Shown here: positions 1-8,257 of the stretch, in pieces | How the letters are laid out: every line of letters starts with the position of its first letter | Numbering within the stretch: position 1 is the first letter of the stretch | NCBI GenBank assembly: GCA_903825315.1 | Contig: CAIKAD010000001.1 | Span: 434,001 to 498,000, forward strand | Source: an uncultured Candidatus Peregrinibacteria bacterium | Lineage (GTDB): Bacteria; Patescibacteriota; Gracilibacteria; Peribacterales; Peribacteraceae | Length of the DNA: 64,000 nt | Reading direction: 5' to 3' | The notes under the pieces: model-generated | What the model saw: the letters and a program-made list of their open reading frames with translations, nothing else | What the model was told of the DNA's origin: nothing | The model's database searches: none | Program-made: the position numbers and the translations under genes

Positions 1-2
1 CG

Positions 3-956
3 GACCTTGGTGCGATGGGTGACGCGGTCACGCTGATCACAGGCATTCCGCCCTATCTTCCCGTTATCGCCTTTGCTGCCATTTGTGTCTATCTTGCGGT
101 CTTCATTCCGTATAAGAAATACGTACCCATTTTGCAGTGGCTTGTTCTTGCGCTCTTTGCGTATGTCATCACCGCATTCGTGGTCAAAGTACCGTGGGGG
201 GAGGCGCTCTATTCCACCGTGGTCCCCTCTCTCGCGCTCACAAAAGAGTCCTTTTCCATGTTGATTGCCATAATCGGTACCACGATTAGTCCGTATTTGT
301 TTTTTTGGCAATCGTCGCAGGAAGTGGAGGAGATCCGCGCGCACCGATTCCTGCATGCGCTCATTCGTTTTCCGGCTGGCGCTAAACGTGAACTGTGGAA
401 GTTGCGGGTGGACACGTTCGCGGGCATGGCATTCAGTAATATCATTACTTTTTTTATCATACTTACGACGGCAGCAACGCTTCATGCAAACGGGTTGACG
501 GAGATCAAAACGGCTGCGGATGCGGCAGCGGCGCTTGAGCCCATTGCGGGGAAATTCGCTGCACTGCTCTTTTCTGTTGGCGTAATCGGCACAGGACTCC
601 TCGCTGTTCCAGTGCTCGCTGCGTCCGCTGCGTTCGGTGTAGGAGAGGCTATGCACTGGCCCGTGGGGTTGGAACGGGATTTGATGAAGGCTAAAGGGTT
701 CTACGCCGTCCTGGTGGCAGCGACTGTTATCGGTCTTATTATGAATTTCTTTGGTATCGATCCCATTAAAGCGCTCATCGGCGCGGCCGTAGTGAATGGC
801 ATCGTATCTGTTCCGCTCATGATCGCTCTCATGCTGATGAGCTCGAACCGCGCAGTCATGGGGTCACTCAGGATTTCCCCGATGCTGCAGTGTTTCGGAT
901 GGCTTACGACTGCTCTCGTTGCACTCGCGAGTATAGGTTTCTTCCTCACCATTTAG
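3..956 (+). CDS. Nramp-family divalent metal transporter (5' end outside window)
   Basis: This is the C-terminal 317 residues of a multi-pass membrane transporter; the reading frame is open to the left edge, so the start is missing. It reads in with a D-L-G-A-M-G-D motif and has about eight hydrophobic segments, matching the Nramp/MntH (COG1914) fold that imports Mn2+ or Fe2+ with protons. The helix that normally carries the metal-binding MPH motif reads ISPYLFFWQ, followed by an EVEE stretch. The canonical Met and His are therefore absent, and substrate specificity cannot be assumed. This SPY variant belongs to a broad Nramp-like subgroup as far as I recall. The family is fairly secure; the transported ion is not. 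Confidence 0.85.
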   Translation, partial: DLGAMGDAVTLITGIPPYLPVIAFAAICVYLAVFIPYKKYVPILQWLVLALFAYVITAFVVKVPWGEALYSTVVPSLALTKESFSMLIAIIGTTISPYLFFWQSSQEVEEIRAHRFLHALIRFPAGAKRELWKLRVDTFAGMAFSNIITFFIILTTAATLHANGLTEIKTAADAAAALEPIAGKFAALLFSVGVIGTGLLAVPVLAASAAFGVGEAMHWPVGLERDLMKAKGFYAVLVAATVIGLIMNFFGIDPIKALIGAAVVNGIVSVPLMIALMLMSSNRAVMGSLRISPMLQCFGWLTTALVALASIGFFLTI

Positions 957-1024
957 CACAAGGCGCAAGAGAAAGTCGAAATGGAGTCTTTACAGAGAAA
1001 GGTGTACGAACGTACACTCATCAC

Positions 1025-1279
1025 ATGCGCTCACTTACTTCTCTTACGCCCCGTCAGACCTCAGTCATTCTCGATTGCACAACTTTTCATGTAGGAGAAG
1101 AGAGTGGAGGGGAAATTGATACTATTATCGATTGGGTGCAGCAAGCACCTTCCAGCAGCGCAATACATGTATACTTGCGTTCGTTTGTAGGTGATCGTGT
1201 CGGGCGAAAGATCAAGAACACACTCCAGGCGATGGGATGTACAGTCACGCAAAAGACATCATTTACGTTTACTGCATGA
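1025..1279 (+). CDS. Small hypothetical protein (84 aa)
   Basis: I do not recognise a family. The frame is open further upstream, but the ATG at 1025 is chosen because a -10-like hexamer TACACT (1013-1018) ends exactly 6 nt before it, the spacing seen at many starts in this window. The product is soluble, with a predicted beta/alpha pattern, an acidic middle (GEESGGEID) and a basic stretch GDRVGRKIKN near the C-terminus. It lies between the transporter and the prepilin genes on the same strand. It may be a stand-alone gene; no function is inferred. Confidence 0.5.
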   Translation: MRSLTSLTPRQTSVILDCTTFHVGEESGGEIDTIIDWVQQAPSSSAIHVYLRSFVGDRVGRKIKNTLQAMGCTVTQKTSFTFTA

Positions 1280-1461
1280 TTAGGAGAGGGGATGGAATGA
1301 CCAGGGAGGTGTTCAGTACGTCGCTATACACAATCACTATTTGTGATTCCATCAAGTCTACGAGGTTTACGGAAGCCATGACTTCGGTAGACTCTGTTGC
1401 CAAGAGTCCCGTTGCGGGGATTTACCGCCGCGACGCTTACCACTTCCCCTCCCTTTCATCT

Positions 1462-1932
1462 ATGGAAAGCTTCCTCCGCCGACGAGGATTCACCCTCATC
1501 GAGCTCCTGCTCGTTATCGGCATTATTGCCATCCTGGCGTCCATTGTAATCATCGCCATCAACCCCAACAGACAGCTGGGGCAGGCGCGCGATGCACAGC
1601 GGCGTTCCGACGTGAACACCATTCTCAATGCTGTGTACCAGTACGCCATAGACAATAATGGAAACATACCCGGTAGCGGTTCCATTACAACAACGGATAA
1701 GAGCATTTGTATGAAAAACACTTCATATACAGACTGTAATTCAGCAGGTTTAGTTTACCTTGGTGTGCTTACGGGTGCGTACCTGCTCAATATCCCGCAG
1801 GATCCTTCACTGTCGTCAAGCCTCACGGGAACCGGGACACGTTACTTTATCAAGAAAGATGCAAACAATCGTATCACGGTCACAGCGAAGGGTGCGGAGC
1901 AATCTGCAACTGCAATCACGGTAACGCGGTAA
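1462..1932 (+). CDS. Type IV prepilin / pseudopilin-like protein 1
   Basis: The product (156 aa) has a short basic leader ending RRRG, then FTLIELLLVIGIIAIL. This is the class III signal cut by prepilin peptidase before Phe, with Glu at +5 and a hydrophobic assembly helix. The rest is a small soluble domain with two Cys (KSICMK and YTDCNS) that could form a disulfide. The family builds type IV pili or type II secretion pseudopili at the membrane. The start at 1462 gives the expected short leader; it is preceded by a C/T-rich tract and no Shine-Dalgarno sequence. The next gene is a paralogue, and a terminator lies between them, so each is probably transcribed separately. No assembly ATPase, PilC or prepilin peptidase gene is in the window. 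Confidence 0.85.
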   Translation: MESFLRRRGFTLIELLLVIGIIAILASIVIIAINPNRQLGQARDAQRRSDVNTILNAVYQYAIDNNGNIPGSGSITTTDKSICMKNTSYTDCNSAGLVYLGVLTGAYLLNIPQDPSLSSSLTGTGTRYFIKKDANNRITVTAKGAEQSATAITVTR

Positions 1933-1954
1933 GTTCTTCCTTTGCATACGAGAG

Positions 1955-1981
1955 GCCCCTCTACGGAGGGGCTTTTCTTTT
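1955..1981 (+). terminator. Rho-independent terminator after prepilin 1
   Basis: A perfect 7-bp stem GCCCCTC/GAGGGGC closes a TACG tetraloop and is followed by a T-rich run (TTTTCTTTT). It ends the prepilin 1 transcript before prepilin 2. Confidence 0.85.
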
Positions 1982-2030
1982 GGACAGAAGTCACTAGAAT
2001 GATGGATAAGACCTTTGACCCCTCCTGTAT

Positions 2031-2495
2031 ATGTCACTTATAACCGGAAAGAAAGCAGGTTTCACTCTCGTCGAACTCCTGTTGGTGATAGGTATACTTG
2101 CGATTCTTGTATTTGTGGTGCTTTCCGCAATTAATCCCAGACGACAACTAGGGCAGGCGCGTAATGCCCAGCGGCAGTCGGACATGCAGTCCATTATCGA
2201 AGCGCTCAGTCATTACACAATCGATACGGGTTATCAACCAACGGGTTTGACGCAAGGTATGGCAAACGCAAAGCCAATTTGTCAATTTGATATGTCGGTT
2301 GCCGACTGCGATGCTCTCAATGGCATTCATTTACGTATGCTCTCCGGATCGTACCTGCCTACCATGCCCCACGATCCCCTGATACTCACAACAGGCACCG
2401 GCACGCGGTACAACATCTATCGAAACGACAATGGTCGCATTTTGCTCCAGGCAACAGGTGCGGAGGACGGCAAAACGATCACGACTGCCCGTTAA
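2031..2495 (+). CDS. Type IV prepilin / pseudopilin-like protein 2
   Basis: The product (154 aa) starts MSLITGKKAG followed by FTLVELLLVIGILAIL, a class III prepilin leader cut after Gly, with Glu at +5. It shares the INPRRQLGQARNAQR segment and the two-Cys region (AKPICQF, VADCDAL) with prepilin 1, so the pair arose by duplication. The C-terminal part ends in an ATGAEDGKTIT segment matching the end of the first copy. The start lies behind a C/T-rich leader (GACCCCTCCTGTAT); a TAGAAT hexamer near 1997 is a possible -10. It is convergent with the surface-protein operon that ends at 2513, only 17 nt away. Confidence 0.85.
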   Translation: MSLITGKKAGFTLVELLLVIGILAILVFVVLSAINPRRQLGQARNAQRQSDMQSIIEALSHYTIDTGYQPTGLTQGMANAKPICQFDMSVADCDALNGIHLRMLSGSYLPTMPHDPLILTTGTGTRYNIYRNDNGRILLQATGAEDGKTITTAR

Positions 2496-2512
2496 TTCTG
2501 TTACAAGCCGTT

Positions 2513-3277
2513 TTACATGCGATGGAGCATCCTCTTGCCGATGCCTGCCATCAGGAGGGCGCTCAATATTTCCACGAGCCAGAGCCCCGGACCTGTTGTT
2601 GGTTGCCACGGAGGGCGCTGAGAAGAGAGGGCCCCAGTGAGCGGAGCAGCTGCATGTGCCTGGCTGTCCGTTTGCTTTGGGCGACCATACTCGTCCAGTT
2701 GCCGTGTTGCGCCGCCGGTAACAGTGTACGGGTTGCGGGGTATGTCGGTAGTAGCTATGGATGAAGTTTCTTCTGATGCAGCTTCTACCGGCGCATCAGT
2801 TGCGCTCATGTCTTCCGTCCATACTTCCTCGTCGCTTTGTGGCAACAGTGCCTCTTCAGTCTGTGCCTGTGCCAGACGCGTCACTCCCTGTAAGCGGGAA
2901 CCGGCAATGTGCGGCTGCTCCGACAGAGACGATGCGGAATATCCCTTTTCGGTTGTGGGTGGAAGATTCCCCAAATCCGTCAACGCCGCGGCAAGGCTTG
3001 GTCGGAGAATGCTTCCTGTAGACGAAGCGATGCTGGCGGCGGGACGGGAGGAAGGCACAGCAGAGAGAACCATGTCCCATAATTCACCTGCATTCCCAAC
3101 AATAAGAATGCCGGTGACGAGCACGAGGACGATGCCGATGACGGCACCCGGGAGACGGTTGCCGGCGACCATGCCGATGCGGATATGCTTGCCGATCACT
3201 GCGCGATCATCGTTTTGCACAGGTGGGATATCCACATCGTCTTCCGTGGAATGCCAATGGGGATGCATATCCGTCAT
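2513..3277 (-). CDS. Surface protein with N-terminal helix and C-terminal sorting-like anchor
   Basis: This is the third gene of the cohesin/dockerin operon; its ATG overlaps the stop of the upstream gene (ATGA, 3274-3277), indicating translational coupling. The product (254 aa) has a polar N-terminus of about 40 residues, a strong membrane helix (about residues 43-65), a long low-complexity Ser/Ala/Glu-rich region, and a C-terminal TTGPG motif followed by a hydrophobic helix and basic residues (GKRMLHRM). That ending resembles a sortase recognition signal of the T-G-P-G type, and a sortase is encoded at 15.5-16.7 kb. No catalytic domain is visible. A wall-attached or membrane-spanning partner of the two upstream proteins is inferred from context only. 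Confidence 0.65.
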   Translation of the reverse strand: MTDMHPHWHSTEDDVDIPPVQNDDRAVIGKHIRIGMVAGNRLPGAVIGIVLVLVTGILIVGNAGELWDMVLSAVPSSRPAASIASSTGSILRPSLAAALTDLGNLPPTTEKGYSASSLSEQPHIAGSRLQGVTRLAQAQTEEALLPQSDEEVWTEDMSATDAPVEAASEETSSIATTDIPRNPYTVTGGATRQLDEYGRPKQTDSQAHAAAPLTGALSSQRPPWQPTTGPGLWLVEILSALLMAGIGKRMLHRM

Positions 3278-4701
3278 GGGCGAGAATGCGGAAGTAACGT
3301 CTGGCGACGGAAAGCAAAGAGAGTTCCCATTACCGCGGCGACAGCAACGATGAGTGCGGCTGTTTCTGCGGGACCAGATGCTCCTGGCACATTCGTATAG
3401 GAGACTCCCGTAACACTTCCCCCGAGAGGATTGCCGTTCATAAATCCGACATTCCCGAGAGGCGAGGTGGCGGAGGAGGGGTCGCCGATCTTTACCGCTA
3501 CTTCCTGGCTGAATGCCGTTTCCTCGTTGATGGCATTAAAGCCGCGTACAGCGGCGTAATACGTGGTACCGCGGACAAGAGAATATACGGCGAGTGTTGT
3601 CTGCTCCGGCCGCACTGTACGGCGCTGAATGTACTTGCCCATCTGTGTACCGTAGTAGACGTGATAGCCTTTGAGTTCGGGAGATGGCAGAGCATCCCAG
3701 CCAATGTAGAGGGATGAGTCGTCCGTTGTGACGCGCACGTTCTGCACTTGCGTAAGGACAAAACTCGTGCGCGTTGCGGCGGGATGGTCAGAACCATCTT
3801 CCTCCAGAGAAGATACAGAAGAATTGGAGGAAGCAGTTGCACTGCTGACTTGTGTCAGAGGAGCGTAGACAGAAGAGTATTGCGAAGAAGTGCTGCTGGA
3901 CACAGAGGCCTCAGAGGAAGAAACAGATGAAGCAAACGCAGAAGAGCTCTCTTCCGATGGAGGAGTCTCCTCGGGCGTGCCGGGATCCTGTGCCGTTTCC
4001 TCCACGAGGACTGCTAGCGATCCGAGTGGCTGTTCCAGAATGCTCGTTTCCGGTTCACTGGAAGAATAGATTGCGGTGTGGGGCGGTATCCCGTCTGGAT
4101 CGTAGAAGGCGAGAATGCTTCTGCCACCTCCCGGTACGGTTTTGACCTGGAACTGCACACGCGCCACCACGATGTATGTTTCTGTTGTACCGTCAATATC
4201 TTCTGATTCCGCATCCACCATGACATAGCCGTTCTCCGCATCAAAGTCTTCTTCCCCCGGTGCCGTTATAGGCAGGGCGTCACCTACAGATACCAGGGTT
4301 CCTTCGAGTACAGTCGGGTCGTACCCAAGCCACACACGGACACGCTCAATATTCAATTGATCGGCATTGTTTACTACAACGTCAAGGTCTAGGTTTTCTT
4401 CGGGATGGAGCGTTGGTGTCACGAGTGTCTGGGGGTCTTCTGCCTCAAACGATGTGCAATTGGACACATCAATTTCTTCACAGTGTGGACGCAGAAACAG
4501 CCGCACACTATTGTTAGATGTTGGTTCCGCAGGCAGCTCTCCTTCCGTGAGCACGGTGCCTGATCCGTTTTCCGGGATGATATCATCCCCTTCCACTTGT
4601 GCACGCAGTGAGAGCGTGAGACCGCTTGCAATGAGAAGTGCAGCCAACAGGCTTAAGCCAATGCCAATACTGTATCTGAGGGGGAGGGGATTGGCTGTCA
4701 T
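3274..4701 (-). CDS. Cohesin-like domain and fibronectin III surface protein
   Basis: The product (475 aa) starts at the MTANPL methionine, 5 nt after the stop of the dockerin gene. It has an N-terminal signal/anchor helix (about residues 10-32), then a roughly 150-residue domain with the cohesin hallmark VWLGYDPTVLEG, followed by FDAENGYVMVDAE and VARVQFQVK strands. A Ser-run linker and a fibronectin type III domain (LYIGWDALPSPELKGYHVYY) come next. The C-terminus is PGASGP, a hydrophobic helix and basic residues, like a degenerate sorting signal. Cohesins bind dockerins through calcium-dependent contacts, and a dockerin is encoded directly upstream, so the two products are a likely binding pair. 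Cohesin is called from motif pattern alone; a related beta-sandwich adhesion domain is the alternative. Confidence 0.7.
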   Translation of the reverse strand: MTANPLPLRYSIGIGLSLLAALLIASGLTLSLRAQVEGDDIIPENGSGTVLTEGELPAEPTSNNSVRLFLRPHCEEIDVSNCTSFEAEDPQTLVTPTLHPEENLDLDVVVNNADQLNIERVRVWLGYDPTVLEGTLVSVGDALPITAPGEEDFDAENGYVMVDAESEDIDGTTETYIVVARVQFQVKTVPGGGRSILAFYDPDGIPPHTAIYSSSEPETSILEQPLGSLAVLVEETAQDPGTPEETPPSEESSSAFASSVSSSEASVSSSTSSQYSSVYAPLTQVSSATASSNSSVSSLEEDGSDHPAATRTSFVLTQVQNVRVTTDDSSLYIGWDALPSPELKGYHVYYGTQMGKYIQRRTVRPEQTTLAVYSLVRGTTYYAAVRGFNAINEETAFSQEVAVKIGDPSSATSPLGNVGFMNGNPLGGSVTGVSYTNVPGASGPAETAALIVAVAAVMGTLFAFRRQTLLPHSRP

Positions 4702-4706
4702 GAATG

Positions 4707-5099
4707 TTAGGGTTGGAGTTGGCGGAGGATCCACAGCACGTCCGCAGTCGTCGTGTTTCCATCGCCGTCGGTATCAGCCAGGAGAGCATTTTCATCTGCC
4801 GGATGCTCCCCCCGGATGATCTTGATCGCGGTAATTGCGTCGTTCACATTAACGGTTCCATTACCGTCCATATCTCCCCTAAACGAGGAGACAATGGGGG
4901 AATTGACGATGGCAGCCACGTGATCCACTGTTGCTGTGAACACTGGTTGCTGCGCTTCACTGCGTTGGAATGTTTGTACTTCCCCAGCGGAATGGATGCC
5001 GATGAGGAAGGAGCCGAATGTGCAGGCAACACCAAATACCAGAAAGGTGATGTTGCGCTTACTCAGGAGGTTTTGGAGAGAGAGTGGGTGTGTGTGCAT
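4707..5099 (-). CDS. Dockerin type I domain protein
   Basis: This is the first gene of the operon (130 aa). An N-terminal membrane helix (ITFLVFGVACTFGSFLIG) is followed by a short spacer and a C-terminal dockerin with two calcium-binding F-hand repeats, DMDGNGTVNVND and DTDGDGNTTTAD, each followed by a helix. Dockerins dock onto cohesin modules; the next gene carries a cohesin-like domain. The start at MHTHPL is chosen because a TATACT hexamer lies 10 nt upstream; a longer frame to 5138 is possible. The protein carries only an anchor and a dockerin, so it could tether a cohesin-bearing partner to the membrane instead of delivering an enzyme. Confidence 0.8.
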   Translation of the reverse strand: MHTHPLSLQNLLSKRNITFLVFGVACTFGSFLIGIHSAGEVQTFQRSEAQQPVFTATVDHVAAIVNSPIVSSFRGDMDGNGTVNVNDAITAIKIIRGEHPADENALLADTDGDGNTTTADVLWILRQLQP

Positions 5100-5269
5100 A
5101 ATTCCTAATAGTATAGCTTGTTTTACATTTTCTCTCAATGCTCTAGAAGATTGACAGACTTATGAATGAGTATATATAACAAAGTTAAAATTTGTCGTTT
5201 GTAGGAAGCTTTACTTATGCTTTACGCCTCTGTATTCCGGAGGCCTATATCCTTTGGTAGTATTCATGC

Positions 5270-6244
5270 ATGGAGGCGCAATATTACTACTTTACCGGAG
5301 AGAATGCGTACGCGCTCCGCGAAGAATTGCGGGTGTGGAAGGAGCAATTTATTAGGAAGCACGGAGCGGAGAACTTTCTGCAAATGGATGCTTCCGATGT
5401 CACCTTGCGTACCCTGTTGGACGAAGTGGGCGTTGCGCCGTTCATCGCACAAAAGAGGCTAGTCGTCCTTCGCGGAACACCATCGTTAGACGCGGAGGAA
5501 GTGGAGAAGCTTGCGAAACTTCTCCATCCGGATTGTGTCCTTGTAATTGCAGATTCTGCGCCCGACAAGAGGACGAGTGCTTACAAAGCCCTCAAGAAGT
5601 TTGCAACCGTTAAAGAGTATGAACCACTCAAAGGTAAGCAGCTACTCCAGTGGATGACGCGCATGGCAGCCTCGTACCAATCAACATTCTCACAAGGAGC
5701 AGTAGAACATCTTGTAGAACTTGCGGGCGAGGATCAGGACGTTCTTTCGCGCGAGGTAGAAAAACTATCCCTTCATGCAGTAGGACGATCCATTAGCAAA
5801 GAAGATATTCATCTTCTCTTTCCATTTACGCGGGAACAGGAAGTGTGGCGCCTTACGCAACTTCTTGCGGAAGGGAGAGGCGACCAGGCTCTTATCTATG
5901 CAAAGACGCTCCTCCAGGGCGGGGAAGATCCGTTCTCTCTTTGGAATTTGCTTCTCTGGATGCTGCGGACGTTGGTGACGGTAACGGCAGCTGTACAGGC
6001 GGGCGTCCGCCAACCGGCGGCCATCGCATCGCAGTATAAAGTGCCGTTTCCAAGCGCGCGCAATATGCTTCCTCTTGCACAGCGCATCGATCTTTCCGCG
6101 CTTGCTTCCCTAGTGTATTGGGCTGCGGCAACGGACCGCGAACTGAAGACAGGGGGATATAAGGCGTCGAAGGAAGCACCGGAGGAACTGGTAGCTCTCA
6201 TTGATGGATTTGTTCTCAGGTGTTCACGCCTGGAGAGGAAATGA
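5270..6244 (+). CDS. holA: DNA polymerase III delta subunit
   Basis: The product (324 aa) matches HolA, the delta subunit of the clamp-loader complex that opens the sliding clamp for loading onto DNA. The N-terminal domain begins YYFTGENAYALREEL, in place of the usual nucleotide-binding loop, and is followed by the strands RLVVLRG and VLVIADSAPDKRT. The middle region contains LVELAGEDQDVLSREVEKL, a well-conserved delta segment, and the C-terminal helical domain has an LLWMLRTL segment. Length is normal for the family. A TAGTAT hexamer (5258-5263) ends 6 nt before ATG, so the mRNA is predicted to be leaderless. Confidence 0.85.
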   Translation: MEAQYYYFTGENAYALREELRVWKEQFIRKHGAENFLQMDASDVTLRTLLDEVGVAPFIAQKRLVVLRGTPSLDAEEVEKLAKLLHPDCVLVIADSAPDKRTSAYKALKKFATVKEYEPLKGKQLLQWMTRMAASYQSTFSQGAVEHLVELAGEDQDVLSREVEKLSLHAVGRSISKEDIHLLFPFTREQEVWRLTQLLAEGRGDQALIYAKTLLQGGEDPFSLWNLLLWMLRTLVTVTAAVQAGVRQPAAIASQYKVPFPSARNMLPLAQRIDLSALASLVYWAAATDRELKTGGYKASKEAPEELVALIDGFVLRCSRLERK

Positions 6245-6318
6245 CCAATATGTAACATCCCAATAACTAAAACGAATGAAAACAGGGAAGTATTTGGTCA
6301 TTGTACAATTGGTCATTG
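6239..6318 (+). repeat. Cluster of TTGGTCATT/AATGACCAA repeat units
   Basis: The end of holA runs into AATGACCAATA, which pairs imperfectly with TATTTGGTCATT about 50 nt downstream; two more TTGGTCATT copies follow in tandem (about 6309-6318). The same 9-mer recurs near 11.8 kb and 25.1 kb, always between genes. It looks like a short dispersed intergenic repeat. Confidence 0.55.
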
Positions 6319-6327
6319 GTCATTCGT

Positions 6328-6738
6328 TCAAGACGCTCCTTCAATTTGCCTTAATATCTCCTCCTCGCTCTTCTCTTCCTCCTTCTGCGCAGCTTGTTCA
6401 GATTCCGTGCGCGTCTGGCGCTTCTTGCGTATATTCTCCTCGGTCTTCTGGATGGATGCCGCTTGATCCACCTTGCCCATTTCTTTGGCGTACTTTTCAT
6501 CGATGGCCGCCAGCTGCTTTTTCTCGTTGTCCAAAATGTCCTGCAAATTCTGCACCTGCTCGGGCGTCATAATAGGAAGGATGTTCACCCAGTACTGCCG
6601 TTCCTCATCGTTCATGCTTTCGGAACTTTTGATGAGCGCGATAAGCGGCCCGTACTTTGCTTCAATCTCCGGCGGAACCTGTAGTCCCGTAGAACCAGTA
6701 CCGGACGAAGCCGGCGGCGGCGTGGGGGCGTCTGCCAT
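6328..6738 (-). CDS. Conserved-looking coiled-coil protein of unknown function
   Basis: The product (136 aa) begins with a Pro/Ser/Gly-rich segment, then a helical domain with EIEAKYGPLIALI, MNDEERQYWVNILP and MTPEQVQNLQDILDNEK, and finishes as a highly charged coiled coil rich in Lys, Glu and Gln. There is no signal peptide or membrane helix. I do not recognise a named family. The start is supported by TATACT (6745-6750) ending 6 nt before ATG. It lies immediately downstream of greA on the same strand but appears to have its own promoter. Confidence 0.6.
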   Translation of the reverse strand: MADAPTPPPASSGTGSTGLQVPPEIEAKYGPLIALIKSSESMNDEERQYWVNILPIMTPEQVQNLQDILDNEKKQLAAIDEKYAKEMGKVDQAASIQKTEENIRKKRQTRTESEQAAQKEEEKSEEEILRQIEGAS

Positions 6739-6765
6739 GCGTACAGTATAGAGACTTTCCGCTGC

Positions 6766-7320
6766 TTAGGCGACGTTCAAGATCTCGAATTTGAGCGCCC
6801 CGGAGGGGGAGGCAAATTCTACCGTGTCGCCCTTTTGCTTGGAGAGAAGCGCCTTGCCCATGGGAGACTCGTTGCTGATCTTGTGTTCGAGCGGGTTGGC
6901 TTCGGTAGACCCGACGATGGTGTACTTTTCAGGGTCGTCTCCGTCCGTAATGTTGACCACTGTTACCGAAGATCCAATATCCACTTGCTTGCCGCGTCCC
7001 GTCATCTTCTTCTCTGTGATGATCTTGGCATGTTTAATCTTCTGCTCCAGCTCCAGAATGCGGCCTTCCACAAAGGCCTGTTCATTCTTTGCTTCCTCGT
7101 ACTCGGAGTTTTCGGAAAGGTCGCCGTAGGAAATGGCTTCTTTGAGACGCTGGGCTACTTCTGTGCGGCGGGTAGTTTTGAGTTCCTCCAGCTCATCTTT
7201 GAGCTGCTTTAGACCCTCCTTGGTAACCAATGTTTGGTCGTCGTTGTCGTCGCCGGAGTACCCAGTGGTACCGTCGGTCGCCTGATCGTCATCTGCGAGA
7301 AAATCATCCGTTACGGGCAT
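6766..7320 (-). CDS. greA: Transcription elongation factor GreA
   Basis: GreA stimulates RNA cleavage by stalled RNA polymerase. The product (184 aa) has the N-terminal coiled coil with the tip motif GDLSENSEYEEAKNEQ, whose acidic residues coordinate the catalytic Mg2+, and a C-terminal FKBP-like domain (DPEKYTIVGSTEANP, ISNESPMGKALL). It carries an N-terminal acidic extension of about 37 residues (DDNDDQ region) not found in standard GreA of about 158 aa. The start at 7320 (MPVTDD) sits behind a C/T-rich leader with no Shine-Dalgarno sequence; a longer in-frame extension to 7389 looks non-coding. Confidence 0.92.
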   Translation of the reverse strand: MPVTDDFLADDDQATDGTTGYSGDDNDDQTLVTKEGLKQLKDELEELKTTRRTEVAQRLKEAISYGDLSENSEYEEAKNEQAFVEGRILELEQKIKHAKIITEKKMTGRGKQVDIGSSVTVVNITDGDDPEKYTIVGSTEANPLEHKISNESPMGKALLSKQKGDTVEFASPSGALKFEILNVA

Positions 7321-7439
7321 TGGAATAGGGGGGAGGATAAGCCAATGAATTGTACGCGAAAATGAGGTTTTGGCAACGAGAAAAGGCAAAAGAGGATTTC
7401 ATTTATGCGTGGATTGACTAATAGTACTAATATAGTGTC

Positions 7440-8225
7440 ATGGAAATCCAAAGAGAATTTGATTTTCAGAAAAGGGTTCTAGTGACTGGAGGAACGGGCG
7501 AGATAGGACGTTCAATTGTTGCGGAATTGGCAGAACGTGGATGCCACATAGTGACGTGTGGAACTGATCGGGGTGCACTTCGACGTCTGGAGAATACGTA
7601 TGAGTATGTTGAAGCAGAGTGCTTAGATGTAAGGAGTACTAAAACAATATCTTCATTCGTGCGACGTAGTATTAAGAGAATGGACGGATTGGATATATTG
7701 ATACTCAACGCTGCGGTTGGTGGGGTTGGATATCCTAAACATGTTACTTACGCAGTTAATCTCTGGGCGCCAGTCTGCTTTCTACGTGAATCTGCTAAAA
7801 ATTTATTACTATCTCAAGGGAGAGTGATCTTCCTTTCGTCGCGTCAGGCAGAACATCCTTTACAATGCAATCCGCATTACAGTGAAACTAAAAAGAGATT
7901 TACGAATTATCTTGAAAGATTTGTACGTTCGAATTCTCACAATGGCATACATGCATTTTCAGTTATTCCTCCGCCAGTACTTTCTGATATGCATTTTCGA
8001 TCACTATTCCAGGCGAGTGATGGTGGAGAGAAAAGTAGGATGCTTTTACAGGAAGGAAAATTTCAACAAGCTTCCATTGTAGGAAAAATAATCGCATCAA
8101 TGGCGCTCTCGGGGCGAAAATACAATAACGTGTCGAAATCATACGACACATTCATTGAAAATGCTGAGATTGTGACATGTTCAGAGGAAAACGTGCGATT
8201 TGAACATCGACGAGCGAATAAGTAG
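7440..8225 (+). CDS. Short-chain dehydrogenase/reductase (SDR) family protein
   Basis: The product (261 aa) has the SDR Rossmann signature TGGTGEIG near the N-terminus, the NAAVGG motif, a Ser strand (VIFLSSRQ) and the catalytic YSETK (Tyr-x3-Lys). It should be an NAD(P)-dependent oxidoreductase of unknown substrate. TAATAT (7428-7433) ends 6 nt before ATG, so a leaderless start is likely. The gene is visibly richer in A and T than its neighbours greA and carB and has no functional partner beside it, which fits acquisition by transfer. Substrate cannot be inferred. Confidence 0.8.
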   Translation: MEIQREFDFQKRVLVTGGTGEIGRSIVAELAERGCHIVTCGTDRGALRRLENTYEYVEAECLDVRSTKTISSFVRRSIKRMDGLDILILNAAVGGVGYPKHVTYAVNLWAPVCFLRESAKNLLLSQGRVIFLSSRQAEHPLQCNPHYSETKKRFTNYLERFVRSNSHNGIHAFSVIPPPVLSDMHFRSLFQASDGGEKSRMLLQEGKFQQASIVGKIIASMALSGRKYNNVSKSYDTFIENAEIVTCSEENVRFEHRRANK

Positions 8226-8257
8226 GACTCCGAATAGAACACCAATTGAGAGTTCGT

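Noticed and set aside
3493-4145. Short frames antisense and in other frames to the cohesin-like gene
   Set aside because: They mirror the Ser-run linker region, whose low-complexity codons leave several frames open by chance.
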